A stretch of DNA of 64,000 nt from Marinosulfonomonas sp. Its GTDB lineage: Bacteria > Pseudomonadota > Alphaproteobacteria > Rhodobacterales > Rhodobacteraceae. Made by a program: the position numbers and the translations under genes. The notes beneath the pieces were generated by a model, which had not been told where the DNA came from, made no database searches, and saw only the letters and a list, made by a program, of their open reading frames with translations. Below, one piece after another: positions 9,460 through 18,740 of this stretch. The stretch spans positions 1 to 64,000 of the forward strand of contig WFNH01000074.1 of assembly GCA_015488685.1 (NCBI GenBank), given 5' to 3'. Positions within the stretch are counted from its first letter, which is position 1. The number at the start of each line of letters is the position of its first letter.

Positions 9460-9834
9460 CGCGCATAGGTGATGTGGAGTTATTATTGCCGCTCTGCAGA
9501 AGATTTCCAGAAATGGCTCATAGCTGCTACCCATTAACCTGAACCCCACACCCAAAACCAGTCTACCCAACTCGTTTAGAGAAAGGATGTGTTTTCTGCC
9601 AATAAACTCAAATGTGGCGGGCCCGCGCAGGCCGTGGGGTGCGTAAATTCCCGAGAACCTGTATGTACAGGTGGGTGCCGGGTAAATGGACCAGGATCCA
9701 GACAGAGCCAGCTCCCTTTCGGTTGAGTAAGGCCACCGGAATTGAACCCCGTTTACGAGAAAGGCAGAACCCGCCACTGCTTAACCTAGGGGGCAGGGGG
9801 GCTGCATACAAGGGCCGCCCGACCGCAAGACATC

Positions 9835-9861
9835 AAAAAGGCGGCATAATTTGCCGCCTTT
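9835..9861 (-). terminator. Rho-independent terminator of rpoH
   Basis: On the minus strand AAAGGCGGCA and TGCCGCCTTT form a 10-bp stem with a 5-base loop, followed by a run of T. It lies about 48 bp after the rpoH stop. Confidence 0.85.
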
Positions 9862-9908
9862 GTCAGTTAATGCAGTTTCGCGGGATTTATGGGTCTGGCC
9901 CTGACAGC

Positions 9909-10805
9909 CTATGCGGGTTCCAGCAGGCCTTTTTCCTTGGCCAACTCGCGCATCCGTTTCTGGATTTTTTCGAACGCTCGCACCTCGATCTGGCGGATAC
10001 GTTCGCGCGATACATCGTATTGGCCCGACAGTTCTTCCAGCGTCACCGGCTTGTCGCGCAGGCGTCGTTGTTCCAGAATGTCCTTTTCACGGTCATTCAG
10101 AACGTCCATCGCCTGCACCAGCAATTCGCGGCGCACGTCCAATTCGTCCTTCTTCTCGTAATCGCCTGCCTGATCGGCGTTTTCATCTTCCAGCCAATCC
10201 TGCCATTGCATGGTGCCTTCGCCCTCGGACCCGACCACTGCGTTCAGCGAGGCATCCGAGCCTGCCATCCGCTGGTTCATCGAGATCACCTCTTTTTCGG
10301 TGACCCCCAGATCAGTGGCAATGCGTTTGACGTTATCGGGGTGCATATCCCCTTCTTCCAGCGCACCGATGCGCGCCTTGGCCTTGCGCAGGTTGAAGAA
10401 CAGCTTTTTCTGTGCGCTGGTGGTGCCCAGTTTCACCAAGGACCACGACCGCAGCACATATTCCTGAATACTGGCACGGATCCACCACATCGCATAGGTC
10501 GCCAGACGGAAGCCTTTTTCCGGATCAAAACGTTTCACCGCCTGCATCAGGCCGACGTTGGCCTCGGAAATCACCTCGGCCGTGGGCAGGCCATAGCCGC
10601 GATAGCCCATGGCGATTTTGGCCGCCAGCCGCAGATGCGACGTCACCAACTTGTGCGCCGCTTCCGAATCCTCGGTTTCGGCCCAGCGTTTGGCCAGCAT
10701 GTATTCCTCTTCCGGCTCCAGCATCGGGAATTTGCGGATTTCCTGCAAATAGCGGTTCAACCCCCCTTCAGGGGTCGGCGCGGGAAGATTTGTGTAATTG
10801 CCCAA
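9909..10805 (-). CDS. rpoH: RNA polymerase heat-shock sigma factor (sigma-32)
   Basis: 298 residues. NLPAPTPEGGLNRYLQEIRKFPML and the region-2 motif YAMWWIRASIQEY identify an alphaproteobacterial RpoH. The RpoH box lies near residues 130-140 (SAQKKLFFNLRK). Region 4.2 is at the end (TLEELSGQYDVSRERIRQIE). It directs RNA polymerase to heat-shock promoters. The reading frame begins with TTG at 10805, about 9 bp after GAGGG; no in-frame ATG fits the family start, so a weak TTG start is probable. The A+T-rich 10806-10963 gap should hold its promoter. Confidence 0.93.
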   Translation of the reverse strand: MGNYTNLPAPTPEGGLNRYLQEIRKFPMLEPEEEYMLAKRWAETEDSEAAHKLVTSHLRLAAKIAMGYRGYGLPTAEVISEANVGLMQAVKRFDPEKGFRLATYAMWWIRASIQEYVLRSWSLVKLGTTSAQKKLFFNLRKAKARIGALEEGDMHPDNVKRIATDLGVTEKEVISMNQRMAGSDASLNAVVGSEGEGTMQWQDWLEDENADQAGDYEKKDELDVRRELLVQAMDVLNDREKDILEQRRLRDKPVTLEELSGQYDVSRERIRQIEVRAFEKIQKRMRELAKEKGLLEPA

Positions 10806-10963
10806 GTTCAGTGCCCTCTTCGCAGTTATGTTTAGTGCGTTAACATTCAGGTAGTCACGATTTCGCAGATTTCAAGTTTCTTTCCTGCTTATCGTCAATA
10901 TTCAGTCCTCGTTAACTCTATATGAATATAACATGAAAAAACGTCCATCTTTGTGACAAAACC

Positions 10964-12013
10964 TCACGTTGATGTGCTTTTGCGTGTCAGATCGGCAATC
11001 AGTTTCGCCATATCCTCGGGCATTTCTGCCTCAAACCGCATGTTTTCGCCGCTTACGGGGTGTTTGAACCCCAATGTTGCGGCATGTAGGGCCTGTCGTG
11101 GAAAGGCACGCGCGGCGGCCTGTCCGGCCTCGCCAACCGCCTTGACCGACAGCTTGCGCCGCCCGCCGTAGGTGGGATCGCCAATCAGGCTGTGACCGGC
11201 ATGGGCCATATGCACGCGGATTTGATGGGTGCGGCCGGTTTCCAGCCAACATTCGATCAGGGATGCCACCACAGGTTCGCCTATGGTTTGGATGATCCGC
11301 GAACGTGTCACCGCATGGCGCCCCGAGCCGAACAGCACCGCTTGTCGTTGGCGATCCGTTTTGTGGCGGGCCAATTGCGTGGTGATGCGCATGATGTTTC
11401 CGGCCTCGAAATTCACACCCTTCACGCCCCGCACCCGTGGGTCGGATGCATCCGGTGCGCCGTAAACCACCGCCAGATAACGCCGTTCAACCGTGTGTTT
11501 TTCAAACTGCGCCGCCAGCCCCTGATGTGCCACATCCGATTTGGCGACCACCAGCAGGCCCGAGGTGTCCTTGTCGATCCGGTGCACAATGCCGGGCCGC
11601 GCCACGCCGCCCACACCCGATAGCCGGTCGCCGCAATAATGCATCAGGGCGTTGACCAAAGTGCCGTTTGGCGTGCCGGGGGCAGGGTGCACCACCATTC
11701 CGGCGGGCTTGTTGATGACGATCAGATCGTCGTCCTCGAACACCACGGTCAGGGGAATATCCTCGGCCTCGATATGGCTTTCGCTGGCAACCGGCACGGT
11801 GATTTCCACCACATCCCCTTCGACCACTTTAGCCTTCTGGTTCACCTCGACCACCCCGTTCAGACGCACCATACCGGCGGCGATCAGTTTGGCCAGACGC
11901 GAACGGCTAAGGTTCGCGCCCTCTGGCACATCCCTTGATAACGCCTTATCAAGACGCGGAAACGGGTTTGGCCCGATTTCGACGGTTACTGTATCAGAGG
12001 ATGTTTCAGCCAT
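10964..12013 (-). CDS. rluD: 23S rRNA pseudouridine synthase, RluD family
   Basis: 349 residues from ATG at 12013; the ORF-track start at 12235 lies in the opposing gene. An S4 RNA-binding domain (about 10-75, SRSRLAKLIAAGMVRLNG) precedes the catalytic domain with HRIDKDTSGLLVVAK, which carries the catalytic aspartate. Later motifs are ETGRTHQIRVHMAH and IGDPTYGG. Enzymes of this family modify uridines of helix 69 in 23S rRNA. The start codon overlaps that of the divergent DUF6476 gene by two bases, so each promoter must lie inside the other gene. Confidence 0.9.
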   Translation of the reverse strand: MAETSSDTVTVEIGPNPFPRLDKALSRDVPEGANLSRSRLAKLIAAGMVRLNGVVEVNQKAKVVEGDVVEITVPVASESHIEAEDIPLTVVFEDDDLIVINKPAGMVVHPAPGTPNGTLVNALMHYCGDRLSGVGGVARPGIVHRIDKDTSGLLVVAKSDVAHQGLAAQFEKHTVERRYLAVVYGAPDASDPRVRGVKGVNFEAGNIMRITTQLARHKTDRQRQAVLFGSGRHAVTRSRIIQTIGEPVVASLIECWLETGRTHQIRVHMAHAGHSLIGDPTYGGRRKLSVKAVGEAGQAAARAFPRQALHAATLGFKHPVSGENMRFEAEMPEDMAKLIADLTRKSTST

Positions 12014-12329
12014 GAATGACGCCCCGCTTGAGCCGGAAGAGCCGGCCAACCTGAAATTCCTGCGCCGGTTGGTGACAATCCTGACCGGCACAATGATTGT
12101 GGGCGTTGTAGTGATCATCGGCCTGCTTGTCATGCGGATTAATGGCAAACCCGCGCCGGTGGCCACCGGACCGGAACTGCCTGCCAGTATAACTTTGCCT
12201 GAAGGTGCCCAAGCCACCGCATTTACGATGGGCAAGGGGTGGTATGCAGTGGTGACGGACGGGGACGCGATTTTGATCTATGATGCAGATAGTGGCGCAT
12301 TGCGGCAGACAATTCAGGTAGAGCGTTAG
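12012..12329 (+). CDS. DUF6476 family membrane protein
   Basis: 105 residues: an acidic N-terminus, one membrane helix (about 22-44, LVTILTGTMIVGVVVIIGLL) and a periplasmic tail ending MGKGWYAVVTDGDAILIYDADSG. This matches the small DUF6476 proteins found next to rluD in Rhodobacterales. Function unknown. Its last 114 bases are repeated in degenerate form at 14162-14275, flanking the LRR/DUF805 islet, so the present 3' end may have been supplied by inserted DNA. Confidence 0.8.
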   Translation: MNDAPLEPEEPANLKFLRRLVTILTGTMIVGVVVIIGLLVMRINGKPAPVATGPELPASITLPEGAQATAFTMGKGWYAVVTDGDAILIYDADSGALRQTIQVER

Positions 12330-12409
12330 AAAAATTGGGGCGCGGGATTTGACAACATCTGTTTGGTTTGTCACGCTCCCTGCACAGGGTTTCGGAGAAA
12401 AGGGTTTTC

Positions 12410-13417
12410 ATGCTAATATCAAATCAACAACGTGCATTTCCGCGGGTCGAATTTGGGGGCAACACTATTCGCAACCTTGCCCTTTGCATTGTTACTATCG
12501 CGACTATCGGTGTGGCTTCTGCGGTCTTAGCTGGGTCATTGCCCGCGCCTGATTGCAAAACGGATAAAGATGAAATCGGCTACACCATCGAAGGTAAATG
12601 TTACCCAGAAAAAGCCAAGGTGGTTGTAATACAGCATGATTTCGACCTGTCGCCACTGGCTGGTCTTGCCGATCTTGAGGTGCTTGTTATCTCTAGAACC
12701 CGAGTTAGCGATTTGTCACCATTGGCTGGTTTGACAAACCTTAAAGACATAGAGGCTGCTGGCAGCAAAGTTGCCGATCTGTCACCTTTGGCAAATCTGA
12801 TAAATCTTAACGCAATTGATATCGGCTATACTCAGGTCCAAGATCTGTCGCCATTGGCCATGTTAACAAATCTTGAAGCTATCAATGCTTCCGAAACACG
12901 AATTGACGATCTGAAGCCTCTAGTAAGGCTGACAAATCTTAAACTGTTTTTTATCTCCGGAACAAATGTGCATGATTTGTCACCAATGGCCGGTATGAAA
13001 AACCTTGTCTATTTTTTTGGGGACAAAACCAAAATCCGTGACCTTACAGCGTTGCGGGGACTGGTCGACCTTAAGCAGCTAATTATTAACAATACCAAAG
13101 TTAACGATTTGTCTGCATTGGCAGGTCTGATGAACCTTGAAACGCTTTCTATCCGGGAAACCAAAGTCGGTGATTTGTCACCACTTGCCGGGTTGACCCA
13201 TCTTACAACTTTTGATGCCTATAAAACCCCAATCAGTGATCTATCCCCACTGGCTGGTCTTGAAAGCCTTTCAACGCTTGGTCTCTCGGACACCCGCGTT
13301 AAAGACCTGTCGCCGCTGGCCGGTCTGAAGAACCTTGATCTTCTAATCACACCTGATGGCAATTCGCATCGCGGGAAAGAACCCGTGCAAAACGCCATCA
13401 AAGCATGGTCGCCCTGA
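12410..13417 (+). CDS. Exported leucine-rich-repeat protein
   Basis: 335 residues from ATG at 12410, behind GGAGAAAAGGG. A basic N-terminus and a hydrophobic helix (about 22-42) form a signal peptide or anchor. A short cysteine-bearing segment follows, then 11 internalin-like 22-residue repeats with the core DLSPLAGLxNLxxLxxxxTxV. One repeat (HDLSPMAGM) and the cap deviate. Such solenoids mediate protein binding outside the cytoplasm. Codon use and lower G+C differ from the host genes around it. It lies in the islet between the two DUF6476 3' ends. The ligand is unknown. Confidence 0.8.
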   Translation: MLISNQQRAFPRVEFGGNTIRNLALCIVTIATIGVASAVLAGSLPAPDCKTDKDEIGYTIEGKCYPEKAKVVVIQHDFDLSPLAGLADLEVLVISRTRVSDLSPLAGLTNLKDIEAAGSKVADLSPLANLINLNAIDIGYTQVQDLSPLAMLTNLEAINASETRIDDLKPLVRLTNLKLFFISGTNVHDLSPMAGMKNLVYFFGDKTKIRDLTALRGLVDLKQLIINNTKVNDLSALAGLMNLETLSIRETKVGDLSPLAGLTHLTTFDAYKTPISDLSPLAGLESLSTLGLSDTRVKDLSPLAGLKNLDLLITPDGNSHRGKEPVQNAIKAWSP

Positions 13418-13540
13418 ATTCAGGAATGCGGTCGGGTAATATTTGCTGCCATTGCAATCCGAATAAATTTGATTTTGCTCCGATGGGCGTTACAGCTATT
13501 GGTGTATTAATGACTGTTACGCATTTAACAGGAGCAATCA

Positions 13541-14062
13541 ATGGACCTTTTCACATCATTTGACGGACGAATTTCGCGCAGTTCCTTCTGGCTGGGGATT
13601 CTCGGGCTGATACTGATTTCTTTTTTATTCATCTTTATTCTTGGTTCCACTATGGCCGTAACAGGCCAAATGCATCAATCGGTATCGCTTATCATTTCGC
13701 TTATACTGCTATATCCCGCAGCGGCCATCACCGTAAAACGCCTGCATGATCGCAACAAACCGGCAATGCCGTGGCTGCTGATCTTCTTTTTTCCCGGAAT
13801 TGTTTCAAATCTGATGAAGGCTTTCAAAATAGATTACACTGTTGTGGATATGAAAGAAGCCATTGAAACCGGTGGCATGATGGGCGTGGGCCGGATGCGA
13901 TCGATGTTTGGAATGGGCGAATTCGAAATGCTTGTTCCAGGGTCAATCGCGATGGCTGTCAGTTTAATTTCTTTTGTGGTTGGAATATGGGCTTTGATTG
14001 AGTTGGGGTTTCTGAAAGGCACAACAGGCGAAAACGACTTTGGGCCTGATCCGCTGGGCTAG
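13541..14062 (+). CDS. DUF805 family integral membrane protein
   Basis: 173 residues. FTSFDGRISRSSFWLG at the N-terminus and AAAITVKRLHDRNKPAMPW are the family signatures of DUF805. Four hydrophobic segments are visible (about 16-40, 50-66, 80-95, 135-160). Unusually, a methionine-rich hydrophilic insert (about 105-130, MMGVGRMRSMFGMGEFEM) sits before the last helix. AGGAGCAATCA precedes ATG. It follows the LRR gene by 123 bp and is closed by a terminator. Function unknown. Confidence 0.85.
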   Translation: MDLFTSFDGRISRSSFWLGILGLILISFLFIFILGSTMAVTGQMHQSVSLIISLILLYPAAAITVKRLHDRNKPAMPWLLIFFFPGIVSNLMKAFKIDYTVVDMKEAIETGGMMGVGRMRSMFGMGEFEMLVPGSIAMAVSLISFVVGIWALIELGFLKGTTGENDFGPDPLG

Positions 14063-14085
14063 CTATGTCAACGCTTGAGAAAACA

Positions 14086-14117
14086 AAGGGCGCGTCTTGC
14101 ATAACGCGCCTTTTTTG
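14086..14117 (+). terminator. Rho-independent terminator after the DUF805 gene
   Basis: GGCGCGT and ACGCGCC form a 7-bp stem (8-base loop), followed by TTTTTT. It closes the LRR/DUF805 islet on the plus strand. Confidence 0.85.
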
Positions 14118-14161
14118 TATCCTTGCCTGTGGCTAGGTCCGTCTCTTACCCATCGGTTTAG

Positions 14162-14275
14162 ACGTTTTTTATGATGGGTAAGGGCTGGTATAAAGTGGTG
14201 ACGGACAAGGGCGAGATTTTGATCTATGATGCAGATAGCGGGGCGTTGCGGCAGACTGTCAGGATTGAACACTAG
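14162..14275 (+). pseudogene. Degenerate second copy of the DUF6476 gene 3' end
   Basis: Translation gives MMGKGWYKVVTDKGEILIYDADSG and ends at TAG, closely matching the last 37 codons of the DUF6476 gene (12216-12329). A 24-base core (GATTTTGATCTATGATGCAG plus ATAG) is identical at 12269-12292 and 14215-14238. No start or membrane helix precedes it. It is a direct-repeat remnant, probably the original gene end displaced when the islet arrived. Confidence 0.85.
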
Positions 14276-14306
14276 CCATACGGATGGGTTATTTCAGGAG
14301 GATGCG

Positions 14307-15146
14307 ATGAAACTGGTAAGATACGGCGAACGGGGCGCGGAAAAGCCCGGTGCGATTGACGAAAATGGCGATCTGCGCGATCTGTCAGGCGTGGTTGCCG
14401 ACATTGCGGGTGACGTGCTGGCCAATCTGGACCGGCTGAAATCGCTGGACCTGTCCACCCAGCCCAAGGTCAATGGCACCCCGCGCCTTGGGGCTTGTGT
14501 CGGACGGCCAAGCAAATTCATGGGTATTGGCCTGAATTATTCCGACCACGCCGCCGAGACGGGCCTAAAGGTGCCCTCGGAGCCTGTGCTGTTCATGAAG
14601 GCCATCAGCGCCATTTGTGGCCCCAATGACCCGATCATCGTGCCGCGCGGCTCGACAAAAACCGATTGGTAGGTGGAACTGGGCGTGGTCATCGGCAAAG
14701 CCGCAAAATACGTGGATAAGGCCGACGCGCTGGACCATGTGGCAGGGTATTGCGTGATCAACGATGTATCCGAGCGTGCCTTTCAGATTGAAATGGAAGG
14801 GCAGTGGTGCAAGGGCAAGGGATGCGACAACTTTGGGCCGGTTGGCCCGTATCTGGTGACCGCCGATCAGGTGCCGGACCCGCAAAACCTGAAACTGTGG
14901 CTGGACCTGAACGGGGATCGAAAACAGGACGGCAGCACCGCGACAATGGCCTATGGGGTTGCGCATCTGGTCAGCTATCTTAGCCGGTTTTTCACCCTGC
15001 ATCCGGGTGATATTATATCAACCGGCACCCCTCCGGGTGTTGGTATGGGGCAAAAGCCACCGCGTTTTCTAAAGGCCGGAGATGTGGTGACGTTGGGTAT
15101 TGAAGGGCTGGGCGAACAAAGGCAGGATGTGGTGGATGATATTTAG
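14307..15146 (+). pseudogene. Fumarylacetoacetate hydrolase-family gene interrupted by an amber codon
   Basis: A single reading frame of 280 codons with AGGAGG before ATG, broken once by TAG at 14670-14672. Both halves belong to one FAH-family enzyme: LNYSDHAAETG and VLFMKA before the break; VELGVVIGK, NDVSERAFQ and DIISTGTPPGVGMG after it. The TAG replaces the first Glu of the E-x-E metal pair (DW-stop-VELG). A G-to-T change would explain it. The first fragment would be only 121 residues and lacks the metal site. Either a recent pseudogene or a sequence error. Family members hydrolyse 2,4-diketo acids or related compounds. Confidence 0.85.
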
Positions 15147-15194
15147 AGTCAGGACTCGCTGCGCCACCGAATAAAGGCCATCCGAAACAGTAAT

Positions 15195-15214
15195 GCGGGG
15201 CTTGGGCACCCCGC
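15195..15214 (-). terminator. Possible terminator of the DEAD-box helicase gene
   Basis: GCGGGG and CCCCGC pair across an 8-base loop about 10 bp after the helicase stop on the minus strand. No clean T-run follows, so the assignment is weak. Confidence 0.4.
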
Positions 15215-15224
15215 GCCTGCGTTC

Positions 15225-17345
15225 TTACTTTCCCTTGGGTTTATAGGTCTTTTTCTTGCCTGAAGGTTTGGCAAACTTGCCCTTGCCGCTGTCTTTGTGA
15301 CGCGGTTTACGCGCCCCGCCCCGATCATTGGCGCCTAAATTTTTGGGCCGTGGCTTGCCCCCTTTGCGTTTGGGCATCGCATCCGCTTCGCCCCCGAATT
15401 TCGGCGCAAAATCAGACTTGGGCGCCTCTTTGTGACGTGGCTTGCTGTCGTATTTCGTCGCCGACTTTGGCTTGCCCTTGCCGGCCGGTTTGTCGCCGCC
15501 CGTATCCCACTTGGATTTACCCTTGTAGGGTGTGCGTGTGCTTTCGCTATCGTCGCTATCCCATTTCTTTTTGCCCTTATAGGCCGGTTTGCCACCATCG
15601 CGGTCGCCCTTGCCCTTGTAAGCGGGCTTGCCGCCATCGCGATCGCTGTCCCACTTTTTCCTGCCTTTATAGGCGGGTCGCTCATCCCCGCCTTCGCGGC
15701 GTTTGTAGGGGCGTTTTTTGCCACCTTGGGGTTTGCCGCGTGGCTGCGGGCCAAGGTCTGGAGGGGTGTCGAGCACCGTCACCTTGATGCCTTCTTCCAG
15801 TTCTTTCTTGCCGCCCAGTGCCTTCATGAAATCATTGGCGATCTGCGCGTTCAACTGCACGAATGTTTCGTCCGGCTGCATGCGGATTGCCCCGATGTCG
15901 CGTTTGGTGATGTCACCGGCGCGGCACAGCATCGGCAACAGCCAGCGTGGCTCGGCCTTTTGGTTGCGACCGATGGTCAGGGATATCCATGTGCTTTCGG
16001 CAAATTCGTCACGCGGGCTGCGCACGTCCGGTCCTGTGACCGAAACGGTTTGCAGTTCTTCTGGCGCCGAGCGCTGTTCGCGATACTGGGTGATATAGGC
16101 CGCTGCAATCTGCTCGGGCGTATAGGCCGCCAGCAGTTTTGCCACGAATTCCTGATCCACTTCGCCGCTGACCTTGAAGCCTTCCAACAAGCGTTCGTTA
16201 TCGCGTTCCTCGACCTGTTTGGCGGTGGGCGGTGTGTCCCATTTTGCGGTAACCTTGGCCCAGCCCAACAGGCGTTCGGCTTTTTTGCGCTGGCTCATCG
16301 GCACGATCAGGGCCGAAACCCCTTTGGACCCCGCCCGACCGGTGCGGCCCGAGCGGTGCAACAGCGCCTCTTTGTTTTGTGGCAGGTCCGCGTGGATCAC
16401 CAGATCAAGACCCGGCAGGTCAATCCCGCGCGCGGCGACATCGGTGGCGATACAGACCCGTGCGCGTCCATCACGCATGGATTGCAGCGCGTGGGTGCGT
16501 TCGTTCTGGCTTAACTCGCCAGACAGCGCCACAACCGACATGCCGCGATTGTTGAATTTCGCGGTCATATGGTTCACGGCGGCGCGGGTGGAACAGAACA
16601 CCAGCGCATTTTGCGCCTCGTAATAACGCAGCAGATTGACGATCGCGTTTTCCTTGTCGGCCGGTTTCACCACCAGCGCGCGATATTCGATATCACTGTG
16701 TTGCTTGGTGTCGCCCTTGGTTTCGATCCGCACTGCGTCGTGCTGATAAGTCTTGGCCAGCACCGCAATCGGGCGTGAAACCGTGGCGGAAAACAGCAGG
16801 GTGCGGCGATCCTTCGGTGCTTCGTCCAGAATGAATTCCAGATCTTCGCGAAAGCCCAGATCAAGCATTTCGTCGGCCTCGTCCAGCACCACACAGGCGC
16901 AATCGGACAGGTCCAGCGCGCCGCGCGTCAGGTGATCGCGCAGACGGCCCGGCGTGCCGACAACGATGTGAACACCGCGATCCAGCGTGCGCCGTTCGGT
17001 GCGGGCGTCCATGCCGCCCACACAAGAGCCGAATCGCGCACCGGTTTCGGCATACAGCCATTGCAATTCTCGCATCACCTGCAAGGCCAGTTCGCGCGTT
17101 GGCGCAATGATCAGCGCCTTGGGGGCGCCGGCGCGGCCAAAACTTTCGCCACCATCCAGCAATGTCGCGGCCATCGCAATCCCGAAGGCCACGGTTTTTC
17201 CCGAACCGGTCTGCGCCGATACCAATGCATCGCGCCCCACCAGATCAGGATCCGACATCGCCTGTTGCACAGGGGTCAGTGTTTCATAGCCTTTGCGCGA
17301 GAGCGCGCGGGCCAGCGGGGTTATCAGGTCGGATAGGTCGGTCAC
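15225..17345 (-). CDS. DEAD-box ATP-dependent RNA helicase with DbpA-like RNA-binding domain
   Basis: About 706 residues from GTG at 17345; the ORF-track start at 17411 is possible. Motifs in order: AQTGSGKT (Walker A), PTRELALQV, VLDEADEML, FSAT, then the helicase C domain with ATDVAARGID and HRSGRTGRAG. A DbpA-type RNA-binding domain lies near 470-550. A long lysine/glycine-rich tail contains repeats of PAYKGK(K)KWDSD type. Such helicases (DeaD/CsdA type) remodel RNA in ribosome assembly and cold adaptation. It is transcribed alone. Confidence 0.92.
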   Translation of the reverse strand: MTDLSDLITPLARALSRKGYETLTPVQQAMSDPDLVGRDALVSAQTGSGKTVAFGIAMAATLLDGGESFGRAGAPKALIIAPTRELALQVMRELQWLYAETGARFGSCVGGMDARTERRTLDRGVHIVVGTPGRLRDHLTRGALDLSDCACVVLDEADEMLDLGFREDLEFILDEAPKDRRTLLFSATVSRPIAVLAKTYQHDAVRIETKGDTKQHSDIEYRALVVKPADKENAIVNLLRYYEAQNALVFCSTRAAVNHMTAKFNNRGMSVVALSGELSQNERTHALQSMRDGRARVCIATDVAARGIDLPGLDLVIHADLPQNKEALLHRSGRTGRAGSKGVSALIVPMSQRKKAERLLGWAKVTAKWDTPPTAKQVEERDNERLLEGFKVSGEVDQEFVAKLLAAYTPEQIAAAYITQYREQRSAPEELQTVSVTGPDVRSPRDEFAESTWISLTIGRNQKAEPRWLLPMLCRAGDITKRDIGAIRMQPDETFVQLNAQIANDFMKALGGKKELEEGIKVTVLDTPPDLGPQPRGKPQGGKKRPYKRREGGDERPAYKGRKKWDSDRDGGKPAYKGKGDRDGGKPAYKGKKKWDSDDSESTRTPYKGKSKWDTGGDKPAGKGKPKSATKYDSKPRHKEAPKSDFAPKFGGEADAMPKRKGGKPRPKNLGANDRGGARKPRHKDSGKGKFAKPSGKKKTYKPKGK

Positions 17346-17481
17346 GGATTTTTCTTTCAGATTGCAAATTGGGCGGAACGGCGTGTCGCGGTTGTACCCG
17401 AAGCGTGCCACCTAGGCATTAACAAAAGAAAAGGCAACCGGAGTTCACGGCAAAACGGTGCAATAACCCTGAATTATGTGA

Positions 17482-18663
17482 TTATACCCTATCTATTTGA
17501 CCAATCCGGTGTGTCAGCCCCCAAAGTCCAAGGCTGGCGATGGCCAGTAACGGCAAAGCCCCGGCAAGGATCGCACCCCATCCGATGCCCGCAAACAACA
17601 CGCCAGACAGCAGAGATGCGCAAAAGGAGGCGATTGCCAGAAAAGTATCGTTCACCCCCTGCACAATAGGGCGTTCTTGCTCGCTCAGGACCGATTGGAG
17701 CATATGGGTGCCACCAATGAAGCCAAAATTCCAACCCACCCCCAGCAACACAAGCGATATGTAAAAATATCCAAGGCCCGTCCCGCCAAGTGCCACCATT
17801 GCCGAGGCCCCAAGCGTGAGCAGCCCTGCGGCAATGATCTTGCCCGCACCGAAGCGCCGTATCAGCGGCCCCGTCACGAACCCCGGTGCGAACATCGCAA
17901 TCACATGCCAGCGGATCACATCCGCCGCCTGCCCCTGTTCGAACCCGCAAGCCACCATCGCCAGCGGTGTAGGCGTCATCAACAAGACCATAATCGCTTG
18001 CGATAGCGCCGCAGCACAAATCGCCAACGCCACGTCCGGCCGCCGCGCGATAACGTGCCATGTATCCCCCGTGTGTTTGGATTTTGCCCCTCCCCTTTGC
18101 TCTAACACTCCTGATAAGAACAAAACGGGGATCGCGCCGATAATAGCCAAGACACAAATCGCCAAATAGGCCCCCGCAAATGAAACAGGCGCGAAATAGT
18201 CGTTGCTAAACGAAAATACCGCTGGTCCGACATATGCAGCCACAATCCCAGAAGCCAGCGTCAGGGAAATGGCACTGGCTTTGCGCTCGGCGGGGACGGA
18301 CTCGGCAGCGGCAAAGCGAAAATAGTTAACCGCAATTAGTGCAGCACCCATCAGAAAATGGGCCAGACACAGGATAACAAACCACCCCTTAACCAGCGCA
18401 ACAGCCCCCATTAAACCGCCACTCACCAACAAGTTTGCCCCCAACAAAAAACCTGCCTTGCGGCCGAACCGCCCCATAAACAATGAAATCGGAGCCGCCA
18501 CCAGAATGCCTGACAACATTTGGATCGATGGTGGCAGCGTTGCCAGAAACGGGCTGGGAGCCAATTGCGCCCCGGCCAGACCACCAGTGATGATCAGGAT
18601 CGGCATGGCCGACCCCAGAATGATATTGGCAAGCAGGATAAGGGTGAAATTGCGGGTAAACAT
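17482..18663 (-). CDS. MFS transporter
   Basis: 393 residues with about 12 hydrophobic helices and the loop motif FMGRFGRKAGF between helices 2 and 3, typical of major facilitator proteins of the drug-exporter type. The substrate cannot be read from sequence. It is divergent from the GlxA-type regulator, 77 bp apart, so that protein is the likely regulator. AGGAGCC-like sequence (reverse of ggctcctt) precedes ATG. Confidence 0.88.
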   Translation of the reverse strand: MFTRNFTLILLANIILGSAMPILIITGGLAGAQLAPSPFLATLPPSIQMLSGILVAAPISLFMGRFGRKAGFLLGANLLVSGGLMGAVALVKGWFVILCLAHFLMGAALIAVNYFRFAAAESVPAERKASAISLTLASGIVAAYVGPAVFSFSNDYFAPVSFAGAYLAICVLAIIGAIPVLFLSGVLEQRGGAKSKHTGDTWHVIARRPDVALAICAAALSQAIMVLLMTPTPLAMVACGFEQGQAADVIRWHVIAMFAPGFVTGPLIRRFGAGKIIAAGLLTLGASAMVALGGTGLGYFYISLVLLGVGWNFGFIGGTHMLQSVLSEQERPIVQGVNDTFLAIASFCASLLSGVLFAGIGWGAILAGALPLLAIASLGLWGLTHRIGQIDRV

Positions 18664-18740
18664 AAGGGCTCCTTTTACAATGCCGTGTTGCCAGATTAAT
18701 CATTGCCAAGTTTGTCCGAAATGTCATATCATCATCAAAT

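Noticed and set aside
9725-9790. tRNA-like stretch on the minus strand (GGGGTTCAATTCC with upstream GGTTAAG)
   Set aside because: T-stem pairs only 2 of 5 positions, the acceptor does not close and no anticodon arm fits; not reported as a tRNA or a clear pseudogene.
9612-10835. 407-residue plus-strand ORF
   Set aside because: Shadow of rpoH on the other strand; rich in H, R, Q and F with no domain.
13219-13401. Regular 66-base periodicity in the LRR gene, considered as CRISPR-like repeats
   Set aside because: The period equals 22 codons and encodes the leucine-rich repeats; there are no spacers or direct identical repeats.
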